Of a stretch of DNA of 64,000 nucleotides, positions 28,473-36,771 are shown piece by piece. Each line of letters starts with the position of its first letter. The first letter of the stretch is position 1. The notes under the pieces were generated by a model. It was not told where the DNA came from and made no database searches. It was given only the letters and a program-made list of their open reading frames with translations. Source of the DNA: Ancylobacter novellus (GTDB taxonomy: Bacteria > Pseudomonadota > Alphaproteobacteria > Rhizobiales > Xanthobacteraceae). The position numbers and the translations under genes are program-made. The stretch is taken from assembly GCA_003241485.1 (NCBI GenBank), contig QFQD01000007.1, forward strand, positions 43,628 through 107,627. Reading direction: 5' to 3'.

Positions 28473-30629
28473 ATGTTCGATATTCACCGCGAGGAACTCG
28501 ACTGGGGCGGGCGCACGCTCGTCCTCGAGACCGGCCGCATGGCGCGCCAGGCTGACGGCGCCGTGCTCGCGACCTATGGCGACACCACCGTGCTCGCCAC
28601 CGCCGTCTCCGCCAAGGCGCCCAAGCCCGGCCAGGACTTCTTCCCGCTCACCGTCAACTACCAGGAAAAGGCCTACGCGGCCGGCCGCATCCCCGGTGGC
28701 TATTTCAAGCGCGAAGGCCGTCCGAGCGAGAAGGAGACGCTGGTCTCCCGCCTGATCGACCGCCCGATCCGCCCGCTCTTCGCGGAAGGCTACAAGAACG
28801 ACACCCAGGTCGTCGTGACCGTGCTCTCGCACGATCTCGAGAACGATCCCGACATTGTGGCGCTGGTCGCCGCCTCGGCCGCGCTCACTCTGTCCGGCGT
28901 GCCCTTCATGGGCCCGGTCGGCGGCGCCCGCGTCGGCTTCATCGACAATGAGTACGTGCTGAACCCGACCGTCGACGAGGTCAAGGAATCCGCGCTCGAC
29001 CTCGTGGTCGCCGGTACCGCCGACGCCGTTCTCATGGTCGAGTCCGAGGCCAAGGAACTGTCCGAGGAAGTGATGCTCGGCGCGGTCATGTTCGGCCACC
29101 GCCACTTCCAGCCGGTCATCGACGCGATCATCCGCCTCGCCGAGAAGGCCGCCAAGGAGCCGCGCGACTTTGCCGCTCCGGACCATTCGGCGCTCGAAGC
29201 CGAGCTGCGCGGCCTGATCGAGGCCGATCTGCGCGCCGCCTACAAGATCGCCCGCAAGCAGGACCGCTACGAGGCGGTCGGTGCCGCCAAGTCCAAGGCC
29301 AAGGCGCATTACGCCGCGCTCGCCGCCGAGGGCAAGGAAGTGCCGGACGCGCAGGTGCTCGGCGAGGTGCTCAAGGAGCTCGAAGCCAAGATCGTGCGCT
29401 GGACCATCCTCGACGATGGCATCCGCATCGACGGCCGCGACACCAAGACGGTCCGTCCGATCGTCTCCGAAGTCGGCGTTCTGCCGCGCGCCCACGGCTC
29501 CTCGCTCTTCACCCGCGGTGAGACGCAGGCCCTCGTGGTCGCCACCCTCGGCACGGGTGAAGACGAGCAGTTCATCGACAGCCTGGAAGGCACCTACAAG
29601 GAGCGCTTCCTGCTGCACTACAACTTCCCCCCCTTCTCGGTGGGTGAGACCGGCCGCATGGGTTCGCCCGGCCGTCGCGAGATCGGCCATGGCAAGCTCG
29701 CCTGGCGCGCCATCCGCCCGATCCTGCCGCCCGCGCACGAGTTCCCCTACACGCTGCGCGCCGTCTCGGAGATCCTGGAGTCCAACGGCTCCTCCTCCAT
29801 GGCGACCGTCTGCGGCACCTCGCTGGCGCTGATGGATGCCGGCGTGCCGCTGCGCCGTCCGGTGGCGGGCATCGCCATGGGCCTCATCCTTGAGGGCAAG
29901 AAGTTCGCCGTGCTGTCCGACATCCTCGGCGACGAGGATCACCTCGGCGACATGGACTTCAAGGTGGCCGGCACTGACAAGGGCGTCACCGCCCTGCAGA
30001 TGGACATCAAGATCGCCGGCATCACCGAGGAGATCATGCAGGTCGCCCTCGCCCAGGCGAAGGATGGCCGCGCGCACATTCTCGGTGAGATGAGCAAGGC
30101 GCTGACCGGCGCCCGCTCCGAGCTCGGCGAGCATGCCCCGCGCATCGAGGTGATCCAGATCCCGGTCGACAAGATCCGTGAAGTGATCGGTTCGGGCGGC
30201 AAGGTGATCCGCGAGATCGTCGAGAAGACCGGCGCCAAGATCAACATCGAGGACGACGGCACCGTGAAGGTGGCCTCCGCTTCGGGCGAATCGATCAAGG
30301 CCGCGCTCAACTGGATCAAGTCGATCGCTTCCGAGCCGGAAGTCGGCCAGATCTATGAGGGTACCGTCGTCAAGGTCGTCGATTTCGGCGCCTTCGTGAA
30401 CTTCTTCGGCGCCAAGGACGGCCTCGTGCACGTCTCGCAGCTTGCCAAGGAGCGCGTGTCCAAGCCGTCCGACGTCGTCAAGGAAGGCGACAAGGTCAAG
30501 GTCAAGCTGCTCGGCTTCGACGAGCGCGGCAAGACCCGCCTGTCCATGAAGGTTGTCGACCAGGCGACCGGCGAAGACCTCGAAGCCAAGGGCAAGTCCG
30601 AGGAAGCCGAAGCCGGCGCCGCCGACTGA
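28473..30629 (+). CDS. pnp: Polyribonucleotide nucleotidyltransferase (PNPase)
   Basis: Phosphorolytic 3'-5' exoribonuclease of mRNA decay and small-RNA turnover, 718 residues. It has two RNase PH domains (MARQADGAVLATYGDTTVLATA near the start; the second near 320-540 with GSPGRREIGHGKLAWRA), then the KH domain (IREVIGSGGKVIREI, about 565) and the S1 domain (YEGTVVKVVDFGAFVNF, about 627-700). The frame is open upstream into the leader, but ATG 28473 (MFDIHREELDWGG) gives the standard start. A strong terminator follows at 30654-30683. Confidence 0.97.
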   Translation: MFDIHREELDWGGRTLVLETGRMARQADGAVLATYGDTTVLATAVSAKAPKPGQDFFPLTVNYQEKAYAAGRIPGGYFKREGRPSEKETLVSRLIDRPIRPLFAEGYKNDTQVVVTVLSHDLENDPDIVALVAASAALTLSGVPFMGPVGGARVGFIDNEYVLNPTVDEVKESALDLVVAGTADAVLMVESEAKELSEEVMLGAVMFGHRHFQPVIDAIIRLAEKAAKEPRDFAAPDHSALEAELRGLIEADLRAAYKIARKQDRYEAVGAAKSKAKAHYAALAAEGKEVPDAQVLGEVLKELEAKIVRWTILDDGIRIDGRDTKTVRPIVSEVGVLPRAHGSSLFTRGETQALVVATLGTGEDEQFIDSLEGTYKERFLLHYNFPPFSVGETGRMGSPGRREIGHGKLAWRAIRPILPPAHEFPYTLRAVSEILESNGSSSMATVCGTSLALMDAGVPLRRPVAGIAMGLILEGKKFAVLSDILGDEDHLGDMDFKVAGTDKGVTALQMDIKIAGITEEIMQVALAQAKDGRAHILGEMSKALTGARSELGEHAPRIEVIQIPVDKIREVIGSGGKVIREIVEKTGAKINIEDDGTVKVASASGESIKAALNWIKSIASEPEVGQIYEGTVVKVVDFGAFVNFFGAKDGLVHVSQLAKERVSKPSDVVKEGDKVKVKLLGFDERGKTRLSMKVVDQATGEDLEAKGKSEEAEAGAAD

Positions 30630-30653
30630 TCGGCCAATAGCAGATTGCTTCAG

Positions 30654-30683
30654 CGGGGCGCCTTCGGGCGCCCCGTTTCGTTT
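30654..30683 (+). terminator. Rho-independent terminator of pnp
   Basis: A perfect 9-bp stem CGGGGCGCC/GGCGCCCCG closed by the stable tetraloop TTCG, followed by TTTCGTTT. It lies 24 nt after the pnp stop and closes the rimP-to-pnp block. Confidence 0.9.
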
Positions 30684-30749
30684 GGCGCTCCCATTCGCCT
30701 GACGCATGGCGGCTGCGACGGACAGCTAATCGACAGCTTCGGCGCCCTA

Positions 30750-30768
30750 GATTAGATTGATTCTAATC
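30750..30768 (+). promoter_or_regulatory. ICE/Irr-box-like palindrome upstream of mbfA
   Basis: A perfect inverted repeat GATTAGA-TTGAT-TCTAATC lies 17 nt before the mbfA start. Its TTAGA-N5-TCTAA core has the spacing of the iron control element bound by Irr in rhizobia. Irr-dependent repression of mbfA under iron limitation is reported in Agrobacterium and Bradyrhizobium. Its A/T-rich sequence stands out in this GC-rich region. Confidence 0.65.
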
Positions 30769-30785
30769 AGATCCGGACGCCTCCC

Positions 30786-31742
30786 ATGAAACGCTTCGCC
30801 GACCTCACCGAGGCGGAAATCCTCGCCCTCGCCATCTCCAACGAGGAGGAGGATGCGCGCATCTACCTTCAGTTCGCCAATCGGGTGAAGGCCGACTATC
30901 CCGCGACCGCGAAGATGTTCGAGCGCATGGCCGGGGAGGAACAGGGGCACCGTCATGCGCTGCACGAACTGTTCAAGCGCAAGTTCGGTGGCGAGCTGCC
31001 CTACATCACCCGGCAGGACGTGAAGGGCTTCCTCAAGCGCAACCCCATCTGGCTGCTGGAGACGCTGCGCATTGACGCCGTGCGCGGCCAGGCGGAGATG
31101 ATGGAGTACGAGGCGCAGCAATTCTACATCAAGGCGGCCGAGCGCGCCCGCGACGTGGATACGCGCAAGCTGCTCGCGGACCTCGCCGAGGCCGAGAGCG
31201 TGCATGAGACGCTGGCGCAGGAGCTCGGCGACGCCATCGAAACCGGGGGCGCCAAGGAGAGCGAGGATGCCACCGCGCACCGCATCTTCGTGCTCCAGAT
31301 TGTCCAGCCCGGCCTCGCCGGCCTCATCGACGGCTCCATCTCGACACTGGCGCCGATCTTCGCCGCCGCCTTCGCCACGCAGGATTCATGGGCGGCGTTC
31401 CTGGTCGGTCTCGCCGCTTCCATCGGCGCCGGCATTTCCATGGGCCTCACCGAGGCGCTGTCCGACGATGGCGAGATCACCGGGCGCGGCAGTCCCTGGC
31501 CGCGCGGCATCGCCTGCGGCGTGATGACGGTGCTGGGCGGGCTCGGCCACACCCTGCCCTATCTCATTCCGGATTTCTGGACTGCCACGGCGGTGGCCGG
31601 TGTCGTCGTCGCCATCGAGCTCGCCGCCATCGCCTGGGTGCGCACGCGCTATATGGAGACGCCGTTCACCTCCGCCATCGTGCAGGTGGTGCTCGGCGGC
31701 ATATTGGTGCTGCTGACCGGCATTCTCATCGGATCTTCCTAG
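30786..31742 (+). CDS. mbfA: Membrane-bound ferritin MbfA (rubrerythrin-like domain plus VIT1-type transporter)
   Basis: Iron exporter/detoxifier of the inner membrane, 318 residues. The N-terminal half (1-150) is an erythrin/ferritin-like four-helix domain with likely iron ligands in ISNEEEDARIY, GEEQGHRHALHE and the EYEAQQFY and AEAESVHE helices. The C-terminal half (about 165-318) is a CCC1/VIT1-type domain with hydrophobic helices and the signature LIDGSISTLAPIFAAAFA. This two-domain build is diagnostic of MbfA. Expression is probably controlled by Irr through the palindrome just upstream, so it would rise when iron is plentiful. Its stop codon overlaps that of the convergent asparaginase gene (31739-31742). 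Confidence 0.93.
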   Translation: MKRFADLTEAEILALAISNEEEDARIYLQFANRVKADYPATAKMFERMAGEEQGHRHALHELFKRKFGGELPYITRQDVKGFLKRNPIWLLETLRIDAVRGQAEMMEYEAQQFYIKAAERARDVDTRKLLADLAEAESVHETLAQELGDAIETGGAKESEDATAHRIFVLQIVQPGLAGLIDGSISTLAPIFAAAFATQDSWAAFLVGLAASIGAGISMGLTEALSDDGEITGRGSPWPRGIACGVMTVLGGLGHTLPYLIPDFWTATAVAGVVVAIELAAIAWVRTRYMETPFTSAIVQVVLGGILVLLTGILIGSS

Positions 31743-32728
31743 CCGAAGGCGGCGAAGCCGACCTTGAGCGCCGCGCGATCCCAGCCGGCGCGCAGCGCCA
31801 GAGTGAGCAGAAGGCGTGCCTTTAACCCGGTGAGGAAACCGCCGGGCAGGGCGCCGCGCCCGATCAGGTCGATCTCCGAGCCCGGATAGCCATAGGTCCG
31901 CTCGAAGGCGGGCCCGGCCAGCGTCCGGCTGGCGAGCACCACCGGAATCCGTGCGGCGACCTCGCCGACGATCTCGGCTACGGCGGCAGGGACATGACCG
32001 GCGCCCGCGCCCTCAATGACGAGACCGGCATGGCCAAGGCCGGGCACCGCGCGGATGAGGCGGCCATCCTCGCCCATGGCGATCTTGACCAGCGCAACTG
32101 GCGGAAGATCGTCGCCCGCCCCGTCGAGTGGCGGCAGATCGACCGGCACAAGCCGAGTGAGCAGGCGCGGGCGACCCTCGGCAATGAGGCCGAGCGGGCC
32201 GGCATTGTCCGAGACGAAGGCCGAGGTGAGGCTGGTATGGGCCTTGCGCACGAAGCGGGCGGCGTGGATCTCGTCATTCATCACGACCAACGTGCCGAGC
32301 CCGCGCGCCTGCGGGCTCGCCGCGACGAGGGCGGCAGCGAGCAGATTGGCCGGCCCGTCCGCGCCCGGCGTCTGCGGACCGCGCATGGCGCCGACCACCA
32401 CGACGGGGCGCGTGTCGCGCACCACGAGATCGAGGATGAAGGCGGTTTCCTCGATGGTATCGGTGCCCTGCACGACCACCGCGCCCTCGGCCCCGCCGGC
32501 GAAGGCGGTGCGGATGTCTGCGGCGACCGCGAGGATATTGGCGATGGTGAGCGAGGAACTGCCGACCCGGAAGGGGGAGCGCGCCTCGATCTCGGCCACA
32601 TCGCCGAGGCCGGGCACAGCCGCCACCAGTTCGGCCGCGCCGAGCGTCGGGGCGATGCCGCCAGCGGCCGAGGGCGTCATGGTGATCGTGCCGCCGAGCG
32701 ACAGGACGAGAAGGCGGGGAAGGGTCAT
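31739..32728 (-). CDS. Type I-like asparaginase
   Basis: Asparaginase/glutaminase family protein, 329 residues, hydrolysing L-asparagine to aspartate and ammonia. The first catalytic motif is SLGGTITM near residue 10 and the second VVQGTDTIEETAF near residue 90; the segment GAMRGPQTPGADGPANL also fits. No signal peptide, so it is cytoplasmic. The start is ATG 32728; the frame is open upstream but that part is a shadow of glcF. It lies 56 nt after glcF on the same strand, with a GC-rich hairpin (32745-32779) between, so it may be the last gene of the glc operon or partly separate. Substrate specificity is not proven. Confidence 0.85.
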   Translation of the reverse strand: MTLPRLLVLSLGGTITMTPSAAGGIAPTLGAAELVAAVPGLGDVAEIEARSPFRVGSSSLTIANILAVAADIRTAFAGGAEGAVVVQGTDTIEETAFILDLVVRDTRPVVVVGAMRGPQTPGADGPANLLAAALVAASPQARGLGTLVVMNDEIHAARFVRKAHTSLTSAFVSDNAGPLGLIAEGRPRLLTRLVPVDLPPLDGAGDDLPPVALVKIAMGEDGRLIRAVPGLGHAGLVIEGAGAGHVPAAVAEIVGEVAARIPVVLASRTLAGPAFERTYGYPGSEIDLIGRGALPGGFLTGLKARLLLTLALRAGWDRAALKVGFAAFG

Positions 32729-32784
32729 CGGGAAACCTGCAACAGGGCGCGGGCCGCGATCATAGCCGCCCGCGTGCCCTTCTG

Positions 32785-34104
32785 TCAGGCGGCTGCGCGC
32801 ACGCCCGCCACACCGTCCGGCACCGGCCCGCCGGTCGCCCAGTCGAGCAGCTCCACCGTGTGCACCACCGGAATGGCCGTGCCGCCGCCGATCTGCGTCA
32901 TGCAGCCAATATTGCCGGCGGCGATGATCTGCGGCTCGGTGCGCTCGATATTGGCCACCTTGCGCGCGCGCAGGCGACCGGCGATCTCCGGCTGAAGAAT
33001 ATTGTAGGTGCCGGCCGAGCCGCAGCACAGATGCCCCTCCGCCGGCTCCAGCACGGTGAAACCCACCGAGGCCAGCAGCGTCTTCGGCGCGGTGCGCACA
33101 CGCTGCCCATGCTGCAGCGAGCAGGCGGAATGGTAGGCGACGCGAATGCCGGCGGGGATGACCGGAACGGGCAATTCGCGCTCGGCAAGGAACTCGCTCA
33201 CGTCCTTCGCCAGCGCCGAGACCCTGGCCGCGCGTTCGGCATAGGCCGGGTCGGTGCGCAGCATGTGGCCATAATCCTTGATCGTGGTGCCGCAGCCGGA
33301 AGTGGTGACGAGGATGGCGTCCAGCCCCTCGCCCTCGATCTCGCGCATCCAGGCGTCGACATTGGCGCGCGCATTGGCGAGCGCCGGCTCCTCCTTGCCC
33401 ATGTGATGGGTGAGCGAGCCGCAGCAGCCGCCGCCCTCGGGGCGCACGATCTCGACGCCGAGGCGAGTGAGCAGGCGGATCGCCGCGTCGTCGATCGCCG
33501 GGCGCAGCACCGGCTGGGCGCAACCGTCGAGCAGGGCGACGCGGGCGCGGCGCGGGCCCTCGGCGGGAAAGCGCCGCTGGCCCTCGCTGGCGGAACGCGT
33601 GGCCGGGCGGGCCGGCGCAAGCCTCAGCATGGCGGCGATGGGGCGCAGCGCCGGCACGGCCTCGAACAGCCCGGCGAAAGGCCGCGCCAGCACGGCGCCG
33701 CCGATGGCGAGGCGGAACAGCGCGCGGCTGGGCAGCACCCGCGCGAGCAAGGCGCGGATGAATCGGTCGATCCGCGGGCGCTCATAGGTCTGCTCGACAT
33801 GGTCGCGCGCATGGTCGATCAGGTGCATGTAGTGCACGCCCGAGGGACAGGTCGTCATGCAGGAGAGGCAGGAGAGGCAGCGGTCGACATGGCGCGCGAC
33901 CTCGGCGGTAGCTGGCCGGTCGTTCTCCAGCATGTCCTTGATCAGGTAGATGCGCCCACGCGGGCTGTCGAGCTCGTCGCCCAGCAGCACATAGGTCGGG
34001 CAGGTGGCGGTGCAGAAGCCGCAATGCACGCAGGCGCGCAGAACCTGTTCGGACCGTGCCATCTGCGGGTCGGCGAGCTGCGCCAGGGAGAAATTGGTCT
34101 GCAT
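32785..34104 (-). CDS. glcF: Glycolate oxidase iron-sulfur subunit
   Basis: Electron-transfer subunit of the GlcDEF glycolate oxidase at the inner membrane. The 439-residue protein has two 4Fe-4S motifs near the N-terminus (CVHCGFCTATCP and CLSCLSCMTTCP) and two CCG domains later (EGGGCCGSLTHHMG, then GHLCCGSAGTYN). It starts 3 nt after glcE ends, so the subunits are translationally coupled. Electrons would pass to the quinone pool. Confidence 0.95.
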   Translation of the reverse strand: MQTNFSLAQLADPQMARSEQVLRACVHCGFCTATCPTYVLLGDELDSPRGRIYLIKDMLENDRPATAEVARHVDRCLSCLSCMTTCPSGVHYMHLIDHARDHVEQTYERPRIDRFIRALLARVLPSRALFRLAIGGAVLARPFAGLFEAVPALRPIAAMLRLAPARPATRSASEGQRRFPAEGPRRARVALLDGCAQPVLRPAIDDAAIRLLTRLGVEIVRPEGGGCCGSLTHHMGKEEPALANARANVDAWMREIEGEGLDAILVTTSGCGTTIKDYGHMLRTDPAYAERAARVSALAKDVSEFLAERELPVPVIPAGIRVAYHSACSLQHGQRVRTAPKTLLASVGFTVLEPAEGHLCCGSAGTYNILQPEIAGRLRARKVANIERTEPQIIAAGNIGCMTQIGGGTAIPVVHTVELLDWATGGPVPDGVAGVRAAA

Positions 34105-34107
34105 CGC

Positions 34108-35337
34108 TCACACTCCCGCATACATGCGGCCGGGGCTCAGCACCCGCGCCGGGTCGAAGCCGTCCTTCATCCGCTTCACCAGCGCGCCGGTGATGGTGTC
34201 CAGCGGTTGGAACACGTCATCCGTCCGGGCCGCAGCGGGGGCGCGGATCAGCGTCGCATGTCCGCCTCCCAGCGCGGCCAGCGCACCGCGCACCAAGGCG
34301 CTCCGCGGCTCGCTATCGGGCATCTCGATCCAGACCAGGCCGCCGGCCCAGTCATAGAGGCAGCGCCCGCCGATCTCGCGCAGCGACGCGCCAAGGGCGG
34401 GGCCCTGCATGGGTGCCACGGAGACGCGCCAGATGGCGCTGGCGGTGTCGACATTGCCGCCCTCCGGCAGCGCGAAGGGCTGGACATCGCGCACGCCGCG
34501 CCAGAAGGCGAGCGAGGCCGATGCATCGAGGAAGGAGAGCGCGCCGCGCGGGCCGAGCAGCGCCTCCAGCTTGCCGCGCCGGTGCAGGATGGAGGGCAGG
34601 ACGCCTTCCAGCCGCAGCGCGGTGACGCTGGTCCCGGCGCTGGCGACGCCCGGCAGGCCGGCGGCAATGTCGGCGGGCACATGGGCGGCAGCCGAGACGT
34701 CGTAATAGGAGCCGACCGCCGCGCTCATCGCGCTGGCCGCGGCGGCGTCGTCGAGGCCGAGGATCAGCAGCGTCTCCACCGTCTCCGGGCGCGGCAGCAC
34801 CTTGATGGTAAGCTCGGTGAAGGCGGCGAAGGTGCCGTAGGAGCCGGCGAGGCCACGCGGCAGGTCGTAGCCGGTGACGTTCTTCACCACCCGTCCGCCG
34901 GCCTTGAAGGCCTCGCCCCGGCCGGAGACGGCGCGCAGCCCCAGCGCATGGTCGCGCGCCGCGCCCGCGCTCGGCCGGCGCGGGCCGGCGAGGTTACAGG
35001 CCATCAGCCCGCCCAGCGTGCCCCTGCCCGCCTTCTGGCCGAGCAGCGGGCCGAAATCCATCGGCTCGAAGGCCAGCATCTGGTTGGCACCGGCCACCAG
35101 CGCCTCGATCTCGGCGACGGTGGTGCCGGCCTTGGCGCTCAGCACCAGCTCTTCCGGCTCATACAGCGTCACGCCCGCAAGCGCGGAAAGCTCAAGCGTC
35201 AGGTCGGTCTGGATGGCGCGCCCGAGCGCCGCCTTGGAGCGGCTGCCGGCCACATCCAGCGTGCGCCCCTGCGAGACCGCCCAGCGGATGGTCTCGACGA
35301 CCTCGGCCTCGTCGCGGGGGCAGGCAAGGTCGCTCAT
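34108..35337 (-). CDS. glcE: Glycolate oxidase FAD-binding subunit
   Basis: Second FAD-type subunit of glycolate oxidase, 409 residues. It has an N-terminal PCMH-type FAD domain (TLDVAGSRSKAALG, then LSAKAGTTVAEIEALVAG and GTLGGLMACNLAGPRR) and ends RMKDGFDPARVLSPGRMYAG as in GlcE. Start ATG 35337 has GGGAG upstream. The upstream neighbour is not glcD but an 8-oxoguanine deaminase gene whose stop lies 1 nt before this start; glcF follows after 3 nt. Confidence 0.94.
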   Translation of the reverse strand: MSDLACPRDEAEVVETIRWAVSQGRTLDVAGSRSKAALGRAIQTDLTLELSALAGVTLYEPEELVLSAKAGTTVAEIEALVAGANQMLAFEPMDFGPLLGQKAGRGTLGGLMACNLAGPRRPSAGAARDHALGLRAVSGRGEAFKAGGRVVKNVTGYDLPRGLAGSYGTFAAFTELTIKVLPRPETVETLLILGLDDAAAASAMSAAVGSYYDVSAAAHVPADIAAGLPGVASAGTSVTALRLEGVLPSILHRRGKLEALLGPRGALSFLDASASLAFWRGVRDVQPFALPEGGNVDTASAIWRVSVAPMQGPALGASLREIGGRCLYDWAGGLVWIEMPDSEPRSALVRGALAALGGGHATLIRAPAAARTDDVFQPLDTITGALVKRMKDGFDPARVLSPGRMYAGV

Positions 35338-35338
35338 C

Positions 35339-36760
35339 TCAGGCAACTCCCGAAAGCGCGGCGAGGCGCGCGGCATGCGTGTTGTGCTCGGCAATGATTG
35401 CCGGCAAATCGATGGTGACGATCTCGCCATGGGCGACGACCGGGCGCCCGTGCACCACGGTGAAGGCGGCGCGGCCCGGCGTGCAGAACAGCGCGGCAGC
35501 GACCGGATCGGAAAGCCCGCCGGCAAAGGCGACGTCGTCGAGGCGCAGGGCGAAGAAGTCGGCGCATTTGCCCGGCGCCAAGGCGCCGATGTCGGTGCGC
35601 CCCAGCACCGCGGCGCCGCCCAGCGTGGCAAGTTCCAGCGCCTCGCGCGCGGTCATCCATTCGCCATCGCGCGAGGGATCGGAAGTGGAGAGCGTCGTGT
35701 CCGGCCCCTCGGGCGGGCGCAGGCTGATCTGCAGGCGCGCCAGCAGCATGGCCTGACGCGCCTCGCCCAGCATGTTGTTGCCGTCATTGGAGGCCGAGCC
35801 GTCGACGCCGAGGCCAACCTTCACGCCAGCTCGGGCATAGGCCCTCACCGGGGCGATGCCGGAGGCGAGCCGCATGTTGGAGGAGGGGCAATGGCACACG
35901 CCCACCCCGGCACCGGCAAAACAGCCGATCTCATGAGCATTCACATGCACCGCATGGGCGAACCAGACATCGTCGCTGAGCCAGCCCAGTTCCTCCATAT
36001 AGGCGACCGGACGCTTGCCGAAGCGCTCCAGCGTGAAGCGCTCCTCGTCGATGGTCTCGGCCAGGTGCGTGTGCAGCCGCACGCCCTTGGCCCGCGCCAG
36101 CGCCGCGCTGTCGCGCATCAGGTCCGGCGTCACCGAGAAGGGCGAGCAGGGGGCGAGTGCGATCTGCAGGAGCGAGCCCGCGGCGGGGTCGTGATAGCGG
36201 GCGATGACGCGCTCGGAATCAGCAAGGATGTCGTCCTCGTCCTCGACGCAGTCGTCCGGCGGCAGGCCGCCCTTCGACTGGCCGAGCGACATCGACCCGC
36301 GCGAGACCATGAAGCGCATCCCGATCTCGCGGGCCGCCGCGATCTGGTCGTCCACCTTGCAGCCATTGCGGAACACATAGGCGTGGTCGAAGGCGGTGGT
36401 GCAGCCTGACAGCGCGAGTTCCGCGAGGCCCACCAGCGTGGCGGTGCGCGAGGCTTCCGGTGTGCGCGCCGCCCACAGCCGGTAATGCGCGGTGAGCCAG
36501 CGGAACAGGTTGACGTTCTGCGCGGCGGGCAGGTTGCGGGTCAGCGTCTGGTCGAGATGGTGGTGGCAGTTCACCAGGCCGGGCAGCACGACATGGCCGG
36601 CAAGGTCCAGCACCGTGTCGGCGGTGGCCGGCAGCGTCTCGCTCGCGCCCACCTGTTCGATCATCCCGTCGCGCGCGAACAGGCCGCCGCCGGCGATCTC
36701 GCGGCGGGCGCCGTCCATGGTGACGAGAACGGTGGCGTTGCGGACGAGGAGCGTGGACAT
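35339..36760 (-). CDS. 8-oxoguanine deaminase (amidohydrolase) inserted in the glc operon
   Basis: Metal-dependent amidohydrolase of the AtzB/TrzN/8-oxoguanine deaminase group, 473 residues. The metal site is formed by NCHHHLDQ (about residue 65), HTHLAE, HAVHVN and GVDGSASND; the segment RGSMSLGQSKGGLPPD is the type I recognise from 8-oxoguanine deaminases. It would convert 8-oxoguanine to urate; related enzymes act on guanine, isocytosine or triazines, so substrate is inferred. It lies between glcD (11 nt) and glcE (1 nt), so it must be co-expressed with glycolate oxidase. The link may be purine breakdown through urate and ureidoglycolate to glyoxylate. Confidence 0.85.
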   Translation of the reverse strand: MSTLLVRNATVLVTMDGARREIAGGGLFARDGMIEQVGASETLPATADTVLDLAGHVVLPGLVNCHHHLDQTLTRNLPAAQNVNLFRWLTAHYRLWAARTPEASRTATLVGLAELALSGCTTAFDHAYVFRNGCKVDDQIAAAREIGMRFMVSRGSMSLGQSKGGLPPDDCVEDEDDILADSERVIARYHDPAAGSLLQIALAPCSPFSVTPDLMRDSAALARAKGVRLHTHLAETIDEERFTLERFGKRPVAYMEELGWLSDDVWFAHAVHVNAHEIGCFAGAGVGVCHCPSSNMRLASGIAPVRAYARAGVKVGLGVDGSASNDGNNMLGEARQAMLLARLQISLRPPEGPDTTLSTSDPSRDGEWMTAREALELATLGGAAVLGRTDIGALAPGKCADFFALRLDDVAFAGGLSDPVAAALFCTPGRAAFTVVHGRPVVAHGEIVTIDLPAIIAEHNTHAARLAALSGVA

Positions 36761-36771
36761 CGGCTACGCGC

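Noticed and set aside
28182..30707. An 841-codon minus-strand frame opposite pnp
   Set aside because: Same cause: third-position GC bias of pnp removes stops on the other strand. No recognisable motif or ribosome site.
32860..35397. An 845-codon plus-strand frame opposite glcF and glcE
   Set aside because: Antisense shadow of genes with clear FeS and FAD motifs.
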